Origin: Minisyncoccota bacterium
GTDB taxonomy: Bacteria; Patescibacteriota; Minisyncoccia; Phycocordibacterales; UBA9973
NCBI GenBank assembly: GCA_017991395.1
Contig: JAGOQQ010000007.1
Span: 1 to 52,034 of the forward strand
Direction of reading: 5' to 3'
Length of the DNA stretch: 52,034 nt
The position numbers were made by a program, and so were the translations under genes. Shown here in pieces: positions 42,924-50,411 of the stretch; the first letter of the stretch is position 1, and each line of letters starts with the position of its first letter. The notes beneath the pieces are model-generated. The model was not told the DNA's origin and made no database searches. It worked only from the letters and a program-made list of their open reading frames with translations.

Positions 42924-43148
42924 TTATGAATTTTTATATAAAAAATCATAAAGCTCAAGCCACTTGCTGTTTTCTTCGCAATTTTGAAATACTTTACAAA
43001 AATCTTTATTACTTGAATTTGTAATAATATCTTTAGTTTTATTCTTAAAATTTAAATCACCCATTTTTTTAAAAAAAATTATTGATTCAGTATTACGATT
43101 TTTTAAAATAATACCTATTTTACTTAATTCACTTTTAATATTTTCCAT
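42924..43148 (-). CDS. Small hypothetical protein
   Basis: 74 residues rich in Lys, Asn and Ile, with markedly more AT than its neighbours. No recognised motif. It lies 15 bases downstream of a similarly AT-rich membrane-protein gene, suggesting both came in together. Confidence 0.4.
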   Translation of the reverse strand: MENIKSELSKIGIILKNRNTESIIFFKKMGDLNFKNKTKDIITNSSNKDFCKVFQNCEENSKWLELYDFLYKNS

Positions 43149-43163
43149 AGGGATGATATCTTG

Positions 43164-43874
43164 TTAAAGAATCCTAAAACTTTCTATAAAAGCTGGATAA
43201 CTATTTATTGCTTTAAACCTGTTGGTAATGTTGACTGTATACCCTCCAATATCTGCAATCCTGCCTATGATGTTTTCAGATTGATTAGATGTACTACCGA
43301 CACCAGTAATTTTATAATCAATATATGATCCATCTGAAGATGCTTTTATTTCAGAAACCATGCCGCCATAAATTTGTGCTGTTTCCTCTATAAATGATTC
43401 TTTGCTTTTATTAAAAGAATAGAAATTACTCTGTGCTATCACAAATAATGAATCTTGACCTCCATTCACATCATAGACATAAGACCATGTATATCTTGTA
43501 AATCCATTTCCGTCTGTTCTGTCAAATTTAGGTTCCGCTGGGAACACAATTTCAAAATTTAAATTTGGAACATTTAATGTATATTGTTCATTCGCTAGAG
43601 GAAGTTTGGCACTTGAATTATTAGAAACAAATTGAACAGTTAATAACACTCCAACGACTAACAAAATCAGGCTGAATATTGGTAATACCACTTTTTTATT
43701 TTCTTTGAAGAGCTTTACCACTCCAACAATTATTGGACCCCATCCAATCGTAATAACAAACATTGATAGGTCTCCTTCTAAAGCAAAGTATCCAACTAAA
43801 AATAAAACCATTCCAATTAGAAGATACCCCCACCATTTTACATTTGAACCTTCCTCAAATATCTTAAATTTCAT
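43164..43874 (-). CDS. Hypothetical membrane protein
   Basis: 236 residues with three N-terminal membrane helices (about 14-30, 33-50, 62-80) and an outer beta-rich domain (LNFEIVFPAEPKFDRTDGNGF and IDYKITGVGSTSNQSE). The outer part resembles small domains of the PsbP-like/DUF type but I cannot name it. Codon use is more AT-rich than surrounding genes, hinting at transfer. Confidence 0.6.
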   Translation of the reverse strand: MKFKIFEEGSNVKWWGYLLIGMVLFLVGYFALEGDLSMFVITIGWGPIIVGVVKLFKENKKVVLPIFSLILLVVGVLLTVQFVSNNSSAKLPLANEQYTLNVPNLNFEIVFPAEPKFDRTDGNGFTRYTWSYVYDVNGGQDSLFVIAQSNFYSFNKSKESFIEETAQIYGGMVSEIKASSDGSYIDYKITGVGSTSNQSENIIGRIADIGGYTVNITNRFKAINSYPAFIESFRIL

Positions 43875-44016
43875 ATTTTAAATTATATCCCGAAGATAAA
43901 ATAAATAATAGCAACTTAGTTTCCACTAGAGTACTTGAATAAGTACTTCATAATATCTAAGAATTTTTATGTGGTCACATACGATTCTCTTGTCGTCACT
44001 TGAGAAGTTTGACTAG

Positions 44017-44056
44017 TAGGCGGGAATCTTCCATTACATGGACAGTATACCTTTTC
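44017..44056 (+). repeat. Type A element, truncated copy 2
   Basis: GGCGGGAATC (copy of the tRNA-Arg T-arm) is followed by hairpin TCCA/TGGA with loop TTACA (44030-44042), CAGTATACCTTTTCG and ATTCGGACAGAGT, identical in order to copy 1, then breaks off before the 3' half of the element. Confidence 0.7.
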
Positions 44057-44085
44057 GAAATATTCGGACAGAGTTTAAAACTGAC

Positions 44086-44176
44086 CGGGAATCGCCTCTC
44101 CTTTCAGTCGAGATGCTCAATTTTTAGCATTCACTTCGTTCATTAAAAATTGGCACCTACGGTTCGATTCCCGCCG
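44086..44176 (+). repeat. Type B element, copy 2
   Basis: CGGGAATCG closes with CGATTCCCG; inside are CCTCTCC, CAGTCGAGATGCTC and the AATTTTTA/TAAAAATT stem shared with copy 1. The end now matches tRNA-Arg rather than tRNA-Lys. Confidence 0.7.
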
Positions 44177-44178
44177 CA

Positions 44179-44228
44179 ACATAAAAAAATACCCACCACT
44201 CGAGAGTGGTGGGTATTTTTTTATGTTG
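44179..44228. terminator. Perfect palindrome beside tRNA-Arg
   Basis: Perfect arms of about 25 bases (AACATAAAAAAATACCCACC then ACTC, and the complement) meet at the centre. It terminates the minus-strand tRNA-Arg transcript. Confidence 0.8.
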
Positions 44229-44300
44229 TGATCTCGGCGGGAATCGAACCTGCATTTCTCCCTTCGCAGGGGAGTGTCCTATCCGTTGAACGACGAGATC
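44229..44300 (-). tRNA. tRNA-Arg (anticodon GCG)
   Basis: Minus-strand cloverleaf: acceptor GATCTCG/CGAGATC, D-arm GTTC/GGAC, anticodon stem CTCCC/GGGAG with loop CTGCGAA, T-arm GCAGG-TTCGATT-CCCGC containing one A-C mismatch. Discriminator A, CCA not encoded. GCG rather than the usual ACG (read as ICG) is notable. Confidence 0.93.
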
Positions 44301-44355
44301 ATTTGCTTCAAATGAAGTATTCCTAATGTACACGAAAATAGGATATTTTCAAGTT

Positions 44356-44820
44356 TTAAAAACCAAACATATCGAGGAGTTTATATATTCCTGGTTCGCG
44401 GAGTTCTTCGTGAGTTATTTTTTGTGAGAGCACATTGTTGATTTCATCAAGGATCGATTCTTGGGCAGGGATGGTGATAAGAGGCATAAATGTTCTGTTT
44501 GTCAGAATCAAGAGTTTCGATTCTTTTTCTGTGAAGTGAATGTCATAGCATTGAATACTTTCAAACGGAAACACCATGTTTTTTGCTCGAATACCATCGT
44601 CTTTGATTGTGCAGTGAATTGTCTCTGGCTTTTTTGTCCCAAAATAACACATAGCGGTACCTGCAAAAATAATCAAAAATGAGAAAAGGTAATTTTTGAA
44701 AATAAAAGATGCCACCGCGATTGAGAGGGTGCTTATGATAATAGCCCAATACCAATCATTTGATTTTTTGTGATAGAAAAATTCTGGGGCGTCCCATTCC
44801 ACAAGTGTTTTGTGATGCAT
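44356..44820 (-). CDS. Hypothetical membrane protein with PH-like cytoplasmic domain
   Basis: 154 residues. Two membrane helices (about 22-40 and 44-62) are followed by a strand-rich domain (ETIHCTIKDDGIRAKNMVFPFESIQCYDI) that looks PH-like. Function unknown. ATG lies 6 bases after TACAAT, again a leaderless arrangement, so it is separate from the sigma operon upstream. Confidence 0.65.
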   Translation of the reverse strand: MHHKTLVEWDAPEFFYHKKSNDWYWAIIISTLSIAVASFIFKNYLFSFLIIFAGTAMCYFGTKKPETIHCTIKDDGIRAKNMVFPFESIQCYDIHFTEKESKLLILTNRTFMPLITIPAQESILDEINNVLSQKITHEELREPGIYKLLDMFGF

Positions 44821-44839
44821 GAGACTATTGTATCAAATT

Positions 44840-45562
44840 TTATTGAGACAGTGATGTGCGAAGAGTGCTGATGAGGGAAGTGTGCTTTTCTGAAAACAGT
44901 TTTTGCGCAGCTTGGATTTTTTGATCACGCGCAATCTTGAGCGCATCGAGACTTTCTTTGAACTCTAGAGTTGAAAGCTTTGTGGTAAATCTTTTGTGGC
45001 CATCATCAACAGCGCGCTTGAGCTCTCGCTTGAAAAGAAATGATGAACGTCCTTTTTCACAATCAGAGAAAGTTATTTCAAATGCCTTTTTTGATGAATC
45101 TTTGTATTCTTCGAGCAATATTTTTTCAATAGATTTTTTTTGGTCAAATATTTGCTTTATGCCTTCTTTGTATTCTTGCTGTGCACTCTCGATATTTCGA
45201 GTCCGTTCTTGTGAGATTGTCTGTACACTTTTTAGATATACGTCTATTTTTGATTGTTGTACACCTGTAGCTCCAAGCTTAGACACCATATCGACATGTC
45301 TTTTAAGTGTTTCCTCTGCAGTTTTCTTCTGAGTGTTTCGCTTTTGTTCAAATTGCGTGAGTTCATTTTCGAGTGTGGTTTCGAAATCGTTTTCGATTCT
45401 TTCAAGATTGTTTCGGTGAAGATCAAAAAGTGTTTCAGCTCTTTTTTCTTTTGATTTAATATCGTCACATACTGCACGTGAGCTCGCATGCGCAAAAGAA
45501 GGAGACAGAGCAAGTGTTCCCAAAAAGAGTACGTATGAAAGTGTGAGGAATGTTTTATTCAT
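44840..45562 (-). CDS. Secreted coiled-coil protein of the sigma operon
   Basis: 240 residues. Signal peptide (about 5-26, FAHA-SS). The rest is almost entirely charged helix with heptads, two isolated cysteines (CDDIKSKE and FSDCEKG) perhaps forming a disulfide. The ATG at 45562 overlaps the anti-sigma gene end by 8 bases; the longer upstream frame is a shadow. Probably regulated by the ECF sigma factor and working in the envelope. Confidence 0.65.
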   Translation of the reverse strand: MNKTFLTLSYVLFLGTLALSPSFAHASSRAVCDDIKSKEKRAETLFDLHRNNLERIENDFETTLENELTQFEQKRNTQKKTAEETLKRHVDMVSKLGATGVQQSKIDVYLKSVQTISQERTRNIESAQQEYKEGIKQIFDQKKSIEKILLEEYKDSSKKAFEITFSDCEKGRSSFLFKRELKRAVDDGHKRFTTKLSTLEFKESLDALKIARDQKIQAAQKLFSEKHTSLISTLRTSLSQ

Positions 45563-46142
45563 AAAGTGAAGAAAGATTGTTGTAATCACTCGCGGAAGTA
45601 AAAGAAATTGAGCTTTCGCGTTCCATTTGCGAATCTGCTTCGTATGCACTTTGAAGCTCTTTGATACTTGAATCGAAGTTTGTTTCAGGTTCTGTTGAAA
45701 ACGCCACACTCTTTGACATGAGTGCATCAGAAGTGTCAGTCGTTGAAAATGTTTCCGCAGGAAGAGATGTTTCAAATAGTGCAGATGACGGTATGTTTGA
45801 TTCTTGTACAAGCGATACTGTCGAGGTACCAGGATTTTTTGTTGAAGTATATGAAAACACCATAAACAAAATCACGAGCGCAGGAGTCGCGATTGCAAAG
45901 TAGGGCATGTAGCGAGAAAGTATTGGCTTTTGTTCCGGAAGACTTTCAATCAGCGCAAAAAATCTTTTTTTGTCTGGACGAGAGTTTTGATTCATATAGT
46001 CATTGATACCCTCAACAAATTTCCATGCATCAGAATACTCACCCTTTTTTTCAGGATGTATTTCAAGAAGCGTCGCAAGACTCATTCCTCTGTCTTGTGC
46101 TTCGAGAACTTGTTCGATTATTGTTTCGTATTCTTTGGTCAT
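45555..46142 (-). CDS. Putative membrane anti-sigma factor
   Basis: 195 residues with a cytoplasmic N-terminal helical region (1-75), one membrane helix (about 80-98) and an outer Ser/Thr/Glu-rich tail. This topology and its 4-base overlap with the ECF sigma gene (ATGA) are typical of anti-sigma factors. No zinc HxxxCxxC motif is seen, so the family is not certain. Confidence 0.6.
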   Translation of the reverse strand: MTKEYETIIEQVLEAQDRGMSLATLLEIHPEKKGEYSDAWKFVEGINDYMNQNSRPDKKRFFALIESLPEQKPILSRYMPYFAIATPALVILFMVFSYTSTKNPGTSTVSLVQESNIPSSALFETSLPAETFSTTDTSDALMSKSVAFSTEPETNFDSSIKELQSAYEADSQMERESSISFTSASDYNNLSSLYE

Positions 46143-46693
46143 AGTGTGATGTTGTGTTTCTTTAGATGTTCTCGCATTGCTTTCAATCCTCGCGATTGAA
46201 GCTGTCTCACCGCTTCCTCTTTTTTGCCTGTTACTTCACAAATTTCTTTTGTATCGAGGTCGTGTATAAATCGGTACGTGATAATTTCTTTTTGGTCTTC
46301 GGTCAATGCTTCCATTGCTTGGGCAATCACTTCTTTTGCTTCGCGCACTCTGCTGTCGCTATTTTCTTCAATAAGCTCATCAGACTTTTTTGACACAATC
46401 TCATCGTCGTATATCACTCGCCCTTGTTTTCGCCAGTGGTCGATAATCGTGTTTCGGGCAACTGTAAAAAAGTAGGCAAGGGGAGCACTGTTTCCAGATT
46501 CAAACCGAGAAATCGATTTGTATGTTTTCAAAAACACCGTCTGGGCAAGGTCTTCCGCCTCCTCTTTGTTTTTTGTCCGGAGGTAAATATAGCGAAATAC
46601 TGGAGTGTAAAAAAGGGTATAGAGTTCCTCAAATGCTCCGGCATCTCCAGCCTTGGCACGTAGAACAAGTGTTTTAGGATCTTCTCCTGTCAT
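46139..46693 (-). CDS. ECF-type RNA polymerase sigma factor
   Basis: 184 residues with region 2 (AFEELYTLFYTPVFRYIYLRTKNKEEAEDLAQTVF, about 18-52, and RNTIIDHWRK) and region 4 (EALTEDQKEIITYRFIHDLDTKEICEVTGKKEEAVRQLQSRGLKAMR, about 127-172). It would direct transcription of an envelope-stress regulon released by the adjacent membrane protein. ATG 46693 follows TATACT by 11 bases. Confidence 0.92.
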   Translation of the reverse strand: MTGEDPKTLVLRAKAGDAGAFEELYTLFYTPVFRYIYLRTKNKEEAEDLAQTVFLKTYKSISRFESGNSAPLAYFFTVARNTIIDHWRKQGRVIYDDEIVSKKSDELIEENSDSRVREAKEVIAQAMEALTEDQKEIITYRFIHDLDTKEICEVTGKKEEAVRQLQSRGLKAMREHLKKHNITL

Positions 46694-46766
46694 ATATAAC
46701 GTACAGTATACCGCGTTTGTGATGGGTTTTGGAAGGCATGTACAAGTCGTGTGGTATAACCTAGAT

Positions 46767-47348
46767 ATGGACAACAATTCACAATTAACTTTTTCAAAGC
46801 ATCACAATCATGTCGTCGTGGGTATCCTTGATATTGTGCACTCGACCGAATCCACCTTTTCACTCTCCGGTGAAGCCATTGATGAATTTTATTCTATTTT
46901 TCTTTCAAGTGTTTCTACTGTCATTCATGAAAATGGTGGAAAGGTGCTCAAAAACATTGGCGATGGCGTACTGTGGTATTTTCCAAAAGTGACAGACAGA
47001 GAAAGTGATTCATTTGAACAAGTGGCAATGTGTGGCCGTGCACTTCTTCGATCAAAAGATGAGATAAATAAAAAGTTGAGTGAACACGGACTTCCGCCTG
47101 TGTCGTTTCGAATAAGTATGAGTTTTGGGTTGGTCAGTGCAATGTGTGACGAAAGAGGCGAGGTAGTCGATTTGTTTGGTGCGACAATCAACACATGTGC
47201 AAAGATGAATAAGTACGCACCAGAAAATGGGTTTGTGGTTGGTGAAGTTTTGAATGAAAAACTAAATGAAATAGGAATTGTTACCGAAAAAATTTCTGAT
47301 TTTCAAGTCGGAGAAAATCTATTGTTTTCGGTGTTTGAGGTGAAATAG
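46767..47348 (+). CDS. Adenylate/guanylate cyclase-domain protein
   Basis: 193 residues, a lone class III cyclase domain. Metal-binding aspartates lie in GILDIVHST and KNIGDGVLWYF; the later motif FGATINTCAKMN corresponds to the N-x3-R catalytic pair, with Lys in place of Arg. Activity as a nucleotide cyclase is therefore uncertain. ATG is 6 bases after TATAAC, divergent from the ECF sigma gene with 73 bases between starts. A terminator (ATCCCC/GGGGAT) follows. Confidence 0.75.
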   Translation: MDNNSQLTFSKHHNHVVVGILDIVHSTESTFSLSGEAIDEFYSIFLSSVSTVIHENGGKVLKNIGDGVLWYFPKVTDRESDSFEQVAMCGRALLRSKDEINKKLSEHGLPPVSFRISMSFGLVSAMCDERGEVVDLFGATINTCAKMNKYAPENGFVVGEVLNEKLNEIGIVTEKISDFQVGENLLFSVFEVK

Positions 47349-47353
47349 TAATT

Positions 47354-47378
47354 AAAATCCCCGTAAGGGGATTTTTTG
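47354..47378 (+). terminator. Terminator after cyclase-domain gene
   Basis: AAAATCCCC and GGGGATTTTTT arms around GTAA. Confidence 0.85.
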
Positions 47379-47381
47379 ATT

Positions 47382-47530
47382 GCGGAGGCGGTGAGACCGC
47401 GAGTACGCTTTTCGAATCTTACAGATTCAGTACACCTTTTCCTGTTTTGTCGGATTAGTAAATCCTCAAAACATGGAAAAGCTTTTCGAATCTCACACGT
47501 AAAGCACGCAGGTGCTTTACTCGCCTCCGC
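47382..47530 (+). repeat. Type A element, complete copy 3 (tRNA-Ser-like ends)
   Basis: Outer arms GCGGAGGCG (47382-47390) and CGCCTCCGC (47522-47530), next stem GTGAGA/TCTCAC, hairpin GAATC/GATTC with loop TTACA (47414-47428), AGTACACC, long stem CTTTTCC...GGAAAAG with an inner GGATT/AATCC hairpin, CTTTTCGAATCTCACACG, and hairpin TAAAGCAC/GTGCTTTA with loop GCAG (47500-47519). The outer end reads like a tRNA-Ser 3' end with discriminator G. Confidence 0.75.
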
Positions 47531-47577
47531 AAACAAAAATGGCCCGACCAAAGTCGAGCTCATTTTTGTATTTGCGG
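47527..47577. other. Palindrome and broken tRNA-Ser 3' end junction
   Basis: CCGCAAACAAAAATG is mirrored by CATTTTTG-TA-TTTGCGG, as at the tRNA-Lys and tRNA-Arg loci, but where the tRNA gene body should follow the sequence changes at GCGG into the 202-base inverted repeat. Confidence 0.6.
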
Positions 47578-47775
47578 TGTTTGTTGGACAAAGTTCGAAA
47601 CTATTTCGAGCAAAATCCAAATGATTAAAACTACTAATGCGGACTCGGCAAGGCGAAACTATTTTTCTGAGGGAAAGGATTCGCCCTGCCTCGGCTGATT
47701 CCCCGCCCGCAGGAGGGGTCTGGGGAGGAATGCGGGCGGGTTTCGGACTGGGGGTTTTCGGAAATTCGGCGGCTA
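47574..47775 (+). repeat. 202-base inverted repeat, left copy
   Basis: Matches 50075-50276 base for base in reverse complement. Contains two strong internal hairpins (GGCAAGGCGAA with TTCGCCCTGCC; CCCGCCCGCA with TGCGGGCGGG). Its outer part (TGTTGGACAAAGTTCGAA) is also found, diverged, at the 3' end of the recombinase gene. Confidence 0.92.
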
Positions 47776-47783
47776 ATGAAAAT

Positions 47784-49334
47784 CTATAACCCAAGTTCTT
47801 CAATTCGCAGACCGACACTTGAAATACCTGTTGGGGTTACGGAGTCAATGGTTGTGACAACTTCAAATGTTTTTGAGTCATACACATAGACTTTATCGCC
47901 ACCCCACACTCCAACATACACATGTTTACCATCACGAGTAAATTCTGGATGAACTGCTTTTTTACCAGGCATTGGAACAAGAGTCTTTTTAATTGTTAGT
48001 GTAGCACCATCAATCACATAAATTTCATCATCACCTTTTGTTGCAAGTGGTGCATCTGCCCATATATAAGGATATGAAGGATCAGCATTATAGCTTCTTA
48101 CAAACAATCCTGGACCAGCAGTTTTGATATGCGCCTTGTCAGTCCAAGTTCTCATATCTATTGCGGTTATATTTCCTTCACCAAGTGCGGGTACGAATGT
48201 GTAATTATTCCATGTTGCACCTGGTCCTGTATGTGGCGTCTTGCCTGTTTTTACTCTAGCAACTTCTTTCATTGTGTCTGCGTTGAGAACCCAAGCAAAG
48301 TCCGAACCTTGCACTGCAGCAATAAAAAACTTTCCGTCAGGAGTAAGGTATGCATCATGGAGCGTATCGCCCTCTTTCCCAATATTCCAGAAATAGTTTG
48401 TCACAGGGAACCCGTGTTTAGCCATATCTATAACCCATACACTTTGTAGATCTTTAAGTGCAATAAATACTTTGGTTCCATGCTCTACAACAGCACCAGC
48501 TCGAGAACGAATAGTTTTGCCATCACGCACATCAAAAAGGTCAATAGTCTTAATAACCTCCAGAGTCTGTGAATCTAAGATGACAACATTCTGTGGTTCA
48601 TAATTTCCGATAACGATGTATTTACCATCATCGGTAAGTCCTGTGCCACGAGATACGGTGCCAACGCTTACATGCCTAACTTCTTTAAGAGTCCTTAGGT
48701 CTATCTTTGTCAACCAACCATCACGGGAAATGTGATAAGTGTAATTGCCATCAGGAGAAAACACTTGAGTGTGAGGTTGAAATCCAATATCTTTAATTCT
48801 ACCAACTGCTTTATTTGTACTACCATCGACTACAAGAAGAGCATGATTGTCTCGTTCCATGACCATCATTAGATCAAGTGGATTCCATGACCCTTCTTTT
48901 GCAAAAAGTTCAGGGTGTGGATTTATGTCTGCACCTTGATTTGAATTAGCTGTCACTGATTTATCTTCTTTTATTTCAGTCAGTTTTTTTATAGACTCAT
49001 CATCAAGTTTTCCAATAAAAAATGGATCCATGCGACTACGAATAACAGGACCATGATTTTTGTGATAGTTCGCAGATCCATCACCACCACAAGTAAACAT
49101 ACTTGGGTGGCCCTTACTTGCTTCCGTCATATTAAAAACTTTTCCATCTACAATAATCCAGCAGTCATCTACTTTATTATGCACTGCTACATCCTTAAGA
49201 TTATAGGCACCAGTTTGCTTTTCTTTAAAGTACCCCTTTTGATTAAGAGATATAGTAATACTCATTGCAATAAGTGTAATTGTTGCAATGAGAGCAATAA
49301 TTTTATCTCTAGTTTTTAGATTGTTTTGTTCCAT
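47784..49334 (-). CDS. Cytochrome b5-like / cytochrome d1-like fusion protein
   Basis: 516 residues. N-terminal membrane or signal helix (about 11-30), a cytochrome b5-like domain (about 44-110: VAVHNKVDDCWIIVDGKVFNMT, KGHPSMFTCGGD, candidate haem ligands His76 and His91/94), then an eight-bladed-propeller-like region (about 140-505) with NirS/NirN-type motifs: PHTQVFSPDGNYTYHISRDGW, GNYEPQNVVILD, TLHDAYLTPDGK and GKTPHTGPGA. The conserved His positions suggest haem d1 or related haem binding. In NirS the partner domain is cytochrome c; a b5-like partner is unusual. It lies in the mobile cargo. Confidence 0.75.
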   Translation of the reverse strand: MEQNNLKTRDKIIALIATITLIAMSITISLNQKGYFKEKQTGAYNLKDVAVHNKVDDCWIIVDGKVFNMTEASKGHPSMFTCGGDGSANYHKNHGPVIRSRMDPFFIGKLDDESIKKLTEIKEDKSVTANSNQGADINPHPELFAKEGSWNPLDLMMVMERDNHALLVVDGSTNKAVGRIKDIGFQPHTQVFSPDGNYTYHISRDGWLTKIDLRTLKEVRHVSVGTVSRGTGLTDDGKYIVIGNYEPQNVVILDSQTLEVIKTIDLFDVRDGKTIRSRAGAVVEHGTKVFIALKDLQSVWVIDMAKHGFPVTNYFWNIGKEGDTLHDAYLTPDGKFFIAAVQGSDFAWVLNADTMKEVARVKTGKTPHTGPGATWNNYTFVPALGEGNITAIDMRTWTDKAHIKTAGPGLFVRSYNADPSYPYIWADAPLATKGDDEIYVIDGATLTIKKTLVPMPGKKAVHPEFTRDGKHVYVGVWGGDKVYVYDSKTFEVVTTIDSVTPTGISSVGLRIEELGL

Positions 49335-49768
49335 ACTGTATCTTTGAAATTAACCCATATTTTTTGTAAACTCTTAATACGTTCTTTTTCTAGAGAATAA
49401 CTATTAATCGCAAGTACGATCGGAATAACAAGAATTGCAAAATCTCTAAATAGAAGATCCATAAACTTCCAATTTATGGTAATAATCAGTATTAGATATG
49501 TTGTTGCTAGGATACAAGGGATAAATATTCTTTTACCTACTAAAATCCAAACAGCAATAATAATCTCGGATATTCCGAATAGGTGCAAAAGAATAATATC
49601 GCTAATTGGTAGATCTCGAATCCATATCGGTAAAAATCCAACCCAAGAATTTGGATAAAAAAATGCCTCTACTGCTGGGTAAATAAATGCAGCCGCGACA
49701 CCAATACGGAGTAATAATTCAATAAACTTATCACGATTAGTAGAGGTTCCAAGCATTTTGTTTACCAT
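49316..49768 (-). CDS. DoxX-like membrane protein
   Basis: 150 residues, four membrane helices with RIGVAAAFIYPAVEAFFYP and an ISEIIIAVWILVGKR segment, the DoxX/DoxD-like pattern seen in quinone-linked redox complexes. Its end overlaps the b5-d1 gene by 19 bases, implying translational coupling and a joint redox role. Confidence 0.7.
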   Translation of the reverse strand: MVNKMLGTSTNRDKFIELLLRIGVAAAFIYPAVEAFFYPNSWVGFLPIWIRDLPISDIILLHLFGISEIIIAVWILVGKRIFIPCILATTYLILIITINWKFMDLLFRDFAILVIPIVLAINSYSLEKERIKSLQKIWVNFKDTVWNKTI

Positions 49769-49769
49769 A

Positions 49770-49967
49770 TTATTTTAATAAATCCTCCATAGGAACGCCT
49801 AACGACTTGGCGATTTTTTGGATTGTTTGAACGCTTGGTTTTGTAACAACACCACCCTCAATTTTTGTAAGGGTAGAGTATTTGATGTCCGCCTTTTTTA
49901 CCAAGTCGTCTTGCGTTAATCCTTGTTTTGTACGTATTCGTTTTATGTTTTGTGATATAGTTGCCAT
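49770..49967 (-). CDS. XRE-family helix-turn-helix regulator
   Basis: 65 residues: RIRTKQGLTQDDLVKKADIKYSTLTKIEGG is a classical Cro/C1 helix-turn-helix, with a short helical end. First gene of the cargo operon and probably its autoregulator. Start is ATG 49967; an in-frame TTG nine bases upstream is possible. Confidence 0.85.
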   Translation of the reverse strand: MATISQNIKRIRTKQGLTQDDLVKKADIKYSTLTKIEGGVVTKPSVQTIQKIAKSLGVPMEDLLK

Positions 49968-50074
49968 AGTATCCAAACTTTGATAGTATTATCTTATGAG
50001 AAGATTCTTTCTTTGCTCACAAAACAAGCATAGCAAAAATCGTAGATTTTTTCAATGTATGATTTCTGATTTTG

Positions 50075-50276
50075 TAGCCGCCGAATTTCCGAAAACCCCC
50101 AGTCCGAAACCCGCCCGCATTCCTCCCCAGACCCCTCCTGCGGGCGGGGAATCAGCCGAGGCAGGGCGAATCCTTTCCCTCAGAAAAATAGTTTCGCCTT
50201 GCCGAGTCCGCATTAGTAGTTTTAATCATTTGGATTTTGCTCGAAATAGTTTCGAACTTTGTCCAACAAACACCGC
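50075..50276 (-). repeat. 202-base inverted repeat, right copy
   Basis: Perfect reverse complement of 47574-47775. It runs on, without break, into 50277-50405, which is an inverted, diverged copy of the last part of the recombinase gene. Confidence 0.92.
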
Positions 50277-50405
50277 CAGAAATCGAAATCGCATTTTGAA
50301 GCCGAATCGGGGTCGGCACAAAGTGCCGACACAAATGTATTCCCCCCAAAAAATCCTGAATCTGAAAGGGTTCGCCACGCTCCGCGTGGCTCCTCGTTTG
50401 CCAAT
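50220..50405 (-). repeat. Upstream inverted terminal repeat of the recombinase unit
   Basis: In reverse complement it parallels 51790-51972: GAGCCACGCGGAGCGTGG hairpin, a GTCGGC hairpin (here GTCGGCAC/GTGCCGAC, there GTCGGCGC/GCGCCGAC, a compensated change), GATTTCTGGCGG/GAATTTTGGCGG, then TGTTGGACAAAGTTCGAA. This places related inverted repeats on both sides of the recombinase. Confidence 0.75.
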
Positions 50406-50411
50406 ACAATT

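Noticed and set aside
47303-47818. 171-codon minus-strand ORF and its twin at 49996-50415
   Set aside because: Both are translations of the 202-base repeat and its flanks; the near-identical peptides reflect duplicated DNA, not two genes.
50259-50411. Extended N-terminus of the recombinase
   Set aside because: The extra 51 residues come from the inverted repeat; the catalytic motif begins normally after ATG 50412.
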